From contig NZ_JAGQCH010000003.1 in NCBI RefSeq assembly GCF_024346055.1, positions 1-64,000 on the forward strand: a stretch of 64,000 nt of DNA. Reading direction: 5' to 3'. This document shows positions 61,861 to 64,000 of this stretch, piece after piece. Position 1 is the stretch's first letter; the number at the start of each line of letters is the position of its first letter. This DNA comes from Cyanobium sp. Cruz CV13-4-11. GTDB taxonomy: Bacteria > Cyanobacteriota > Cyanobacteriia > PCC-6307 > Cyanobiaceae. A program made the position numbers and the translations under genes. A model generated the notes under the pieces. It worked only from the letters and a program-made list of their open reading frames with translations, searched no databases and was not told the DNA's origin.

Positions 61861-62783
61861 AGCGGGGCGTCGGCGTGGTTGCCGGAGGGTTTGGCCACGT
61901 GCGGCAGGCCCCAGCCCAGCTTGTTGCGCAGCACCTGGAAGAACTCGTGGTCCGCCAGCCGCACGAAGCGCACCGGATGCTCGCTGCGCCGGACCAGCAC
62001 CCGGTCCTCGGGCCAGACGTAACAGCCGGCGCTGCCATCCACCACCATCATCAAACGCTCGGGGGTGGCGGGAAACACCGTCACAGGCTCCTGGTCGCTG
62101 AAGACCAGGGCCCGGGAGGCGAGCGAGTGGGCGGCGATCGGCGTCAGCTGCAGCACCGGACAGTCGGGGGTGATCACCGGACCGCCAGCACTCAGGGCAT
62201 AGGCCGTGGAGCCGGTGGGGGACGAGAGGATGACCCCGTCGGCGGCGATGTCAACGGGGGCATGGCGGCCGATGGCGATTTCGAAGTGGCACATGCTGGT
62301 GAGCGGCTCCCGGTGCAGGGCCATCTCGTTGAGACACAGCACCTCCCAGCGGCGCTGCTCGCCGCGCATCACGCTCACCACGAGCATGGAGCGCTCCTCG
62401 ACGGTCCACTCCCCCGCCACCACCTGGGCCAGGGCCTTGTCCAGATCCTTCAGGTAGGCCTCGGCCAGAAAGCCCAGATGGCCGGTGTTGATCGTCAGGA
62501 TCGGCACGCCGATCGGGGCGGTCTGGCGGGCGGCGGAGAGCACGGTGCCGTCTCCCCCCAGTACCACCGCCAGGGCCATCTCCGCATCGAAACTGGCGGG
62601 GACGCAGGCGGCGTAGCCCCGGGAGCGCAGGTGCTGGTCGGGATTGGCGAAACCCACCACGCCGCCGGAACTGCTCACCCGTGCCACCTCAAGCCCCGCT
62701 GCCTTCAGCCGGTTCTCGATCAGGTCGGCGGTGCTGATCGCCAGATCCTTGCCGTCGTTGACGATCAGTCCGACCCGGGGCAC
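61857..62783 (-). CDS. nadK: NAD kinase
   Basis: 308 residues. GGDGT at 76-80 ([14 protein letters not shown]) and the NE motif in [11 protein letters not shown], followed by [20 protein letters not shown], identify the ATP-NAD kinase family that makes NADP. Cyanobacteria usually have two nadK genes; the longer N-terminus and this context do not tell which type it is. First gene of a three-gene overlapping operon with the degenerate regulator. Confidence 0.94.
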   Translation of the reverse strand: MPRVGLIVNDGKDLAISTADLIENRLKAAGLEVARVSSSGGVVGFANPDQHLRSRGYAACVPASFDAEMALAVVLGGDGTVLSAARQTAPIGVPILTINTGHLGFLAEAYLKDLDKALAQVVAGEWTVEERSMLVVSVMRGEQRRWEVLCLNEMALHREPLTSMCHFEIAIGRHAPVDIAADGVILSSPTGSTAYALSAGGPVITPDCPVLQLTPIAAHSLASRALVFSDQEPVTVFPATPERLMMVVDGSAGCYVWPEDRVLVRRSEHPVRFVRLADHEFFQVLRNKLGWGLPHVAKPSGNHADAPL

Positions 62784-62824
62784 CGATCGCGGGCATGGGA
62801 GCCCATCAAGTTTATGGGTGGAGA

Positions 62825-63832
62825 TCAGAACTGCTCCAGGAAGCGCAGATCGCTGCTGAACAGTCTGCGGATGTCATCGATCCCGTGGCGCACCATGCAG
62901 AACCGCTCCACCCCCAGACCGGCGGCGAAGCCGCTCCAGCGCTCTGGGTCGAGGCCCAGGCCCGCCAGCACCGCCGGATCCACCATGCCGCAGCCCATCA
63001 CCTCCAGCCAGCGGCCCCGCCACTGCACATCCACCTCGGCGGAGGGCTCGGTGAAGGGGAAGTAACTGGCCCGGAAGCGAACGGGCAGATCGCCGAAGAA
63101 CTGCTGCAGGAAGGTGGTGACGGTGCCGCGCAGGTGGCTGAAATCCAGGCCTTCGTCGAGGGCGAGCACCTCCACCTGGTGGAACACCGGTGAATGGGTG
63201 GCATCCACCGCATCGCGGCGGTACACCCGGCCCGGCGCAATCACCCGCACCGGCGGCGGATTGGCCTCCAGGTGGCGGATCTGGACGGGGGAGGTGTGGG
63301 TACGCAGCAGCCGGTCGCCCCCGAGATAGAAGGTGTCCTGCATGTCCCGGGCCGGGTGGTGCTCCGGGATGTTGAGGGCGGTGAAGTTGTAGTGGTCGGT
63401 CTCGATCTCCGGCCCCTCCGAGACCCGGTAGCCGAGGCCGGCGAAGATGTCGACGATCTCCTCGATCGTGCTCTGCAGCGGATGGCGGTGGCCCGGCGGC
63501 ACGTAGCTGCAGCCCGCCGTCACATCGATCCGCTCCCGTTCCAGCCGCTCCGCCATGGCGGCGCTGCGGACGGCCTCGAGCCTGGCGCCCAGCAGCTCCT
63601 GCACCTGGTCCTTGAGGAGGTTGGCCCGCTGGCCCACCAGGGGGCGCTCGTCGCCGGGCAGCCGGCCCATGGCACCGAGCACCCCGGAGAGCCGTCCCTT
63701 CTTGCCCAGCAGGCCCACCCGCAGCTCCTCCAGGGCCGCGGCATTGCTGGCGCTGGCGATGGCGGCGGCGGCCTCCGCTTCCAGGTGCTCCAGCTGGTCG
63801 GTGAGCTGTTGCAGGCTGACGGTGGCGCTCAC
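62825..63832 (-). CDS. pheS: Phenylalanyl-tRNA synthetase alpha subunit
   Basis: 335 residues from a GTG at 63832 ([21 protein letters not shown]). The N-terminal coiled coil binds tRNA. Class II motif 2 lies in [26 protein letters not shown] and motif 3 in [18 protein letters not shown]. It is divergent from surE, 74 nt apart, as in Synechococcus. Confidence 0.95.
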   Translation of the reverse strand: MSATVSLQQLTDQLEHLEAEAAAAIASASNAAALEELRVGLLGKKGRLSGVLGAMGRLPGDERPLVGQRANLLKDQVQELLGARLEAVRSAAMAERLERERIDVTAGCSYVPPGHRHPLQSTIEEIVDIFAGLGYRVSEGPEIETDHYNFTALNIPEHHPARDMQDTFYLGGDRLLRTHTSPVQIRHLEANPPPVRVIAPGRVYRRDAVDATHSPVFHQVEVLALDEGLDFSHLRGTVTTFLQQFFGDLPVRFRASYFPFTEPSAEVDVQWRGRWLEVMGCGMVDPAVLAGLGLDPERWSGFAAGLGVERFCMVRHGIDDIRRLFSSDLRFLEQF

Positions 63833-63906
63833 GGGACAGATCGGGGGGAGGAAGCGACTGTAGGCAGCTGCGTCTAGCTTTCCGGCAGTCCCCGCGGTCG
63901 AGGCCG

Positions 63907-64000
63907 ATGGCACCGCTCCGGATCCTGATCAGCAACGACGACGGGGTCTTCGCCGATGGTATCCAGGCCCTGGCCGCTGAGGCGGCCTCTCGCGGCCACG
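63907..64000 (+). CDS. surE: 5'/3'-nucleotidase SurE, N-terminal part (cut by window edge)
   Basis: 31 codons at the right edge, [20 protein letters not shown]..., showing the SurE metal-binding NDDG motif at 10-13. It continues beyond the window. SurE hydrolyses nucleoside monophosphates and is a stationary-phase survival protein. Confidence 0.9.
   Translation, partial: MAPLRILISNDDGVFADGIQALAAEAASRGH

Noticed and set aside
1-64000. CRISPR arrays, prophage, rRNA, additional tRNAs, riboswitches
   Set aside because: No regularly spaced repeats, phage structural genes, rRNA segments, second TTCGAA-type T-arm with a tRNA fold, or cobalamin-box-like leader before cobL were found by reading.

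Overview
The window is a piece of a high-GC picocyanobacterial chromosome, most like Cyanobium or freshwater/coastal Synechococcus. The sequence supports this through ycf46, the long-form ribosome hibernation factor, a fused CbiE/CbiT methyltransferase, cyanobacterial families such as DUF2808, DUF3122 and YlqD, and gene orders I recall from Synechococcus/Prochlorococcus: rpmH-rnpA-PH-yidC-yceD-ycf46, recO-deoC-hpf next to lipB, and lipB-aas-ylqD-odhB-queA. Coding is dense, with many 4-nt stop/start overlaps and several convergent genes overlapping at their 3' ends.

Layout. Positions 1-5500 are an accessory, partly low-GC and decaying stretch. It holds an IS5-family transposase running off the left edge, a small membrane gene cut by that element, a membrane protein with an apparent one-base frameshift, a thermonuclease pseudogene with two lesions, a small secreted protein and a pentapeptide-repeat protein. 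From 5500 to 32000 lies mostly core genome: ycf46/yidC/rnpA/rpmH, chorismate mutase, sppA, glycosyltransferases, a two-component pair, an MFS carrier, recO/deoC/hpf, lipB/aas/odhB/queA, sodB, an FKBP isomerase, lnt and an MscS channel.

Positions 33000-45500 are a second accessory block. It contains a coiled-coil protein, a pilin-like protein with a Sec-type signal, a formylglycine-generating enzyme overlapping a secreted sulfatase gene, a potassium-channel-like protein with an altered pore signature, and a probable envelope exporter. The exporter has a TolC, two half-size FUSC-type membrane proteins, an HlyD-type adaptor and a 68-residue membrane protein. This cluster is the best candidate for an undescribed system. 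From 45900 to the end there is tRNA-Ala, lexA with a LexA-like box, argF, a GT39-like transferase, ftsH, yedK/Nif11/DUF427, ribD with DUF3122 and a GH116 glucosidase, an acyltransferase-SGNH protein, cobL, nadK with a degenerate OmpR-type regulator, pheS, and the first codons of surE.

How they work together. The FGE would activate the sulfatase's active-site cysteine, and both carry export signals. TolC, the FUSC pair and HlyD could together span the envelope. lexA has a probable autoregulatory site just upstream of its start codon. No CRISPR array, rRNA or replication origin was seen. All function calls rest on reading translated sequence and recalled family motifs; no database search was run.
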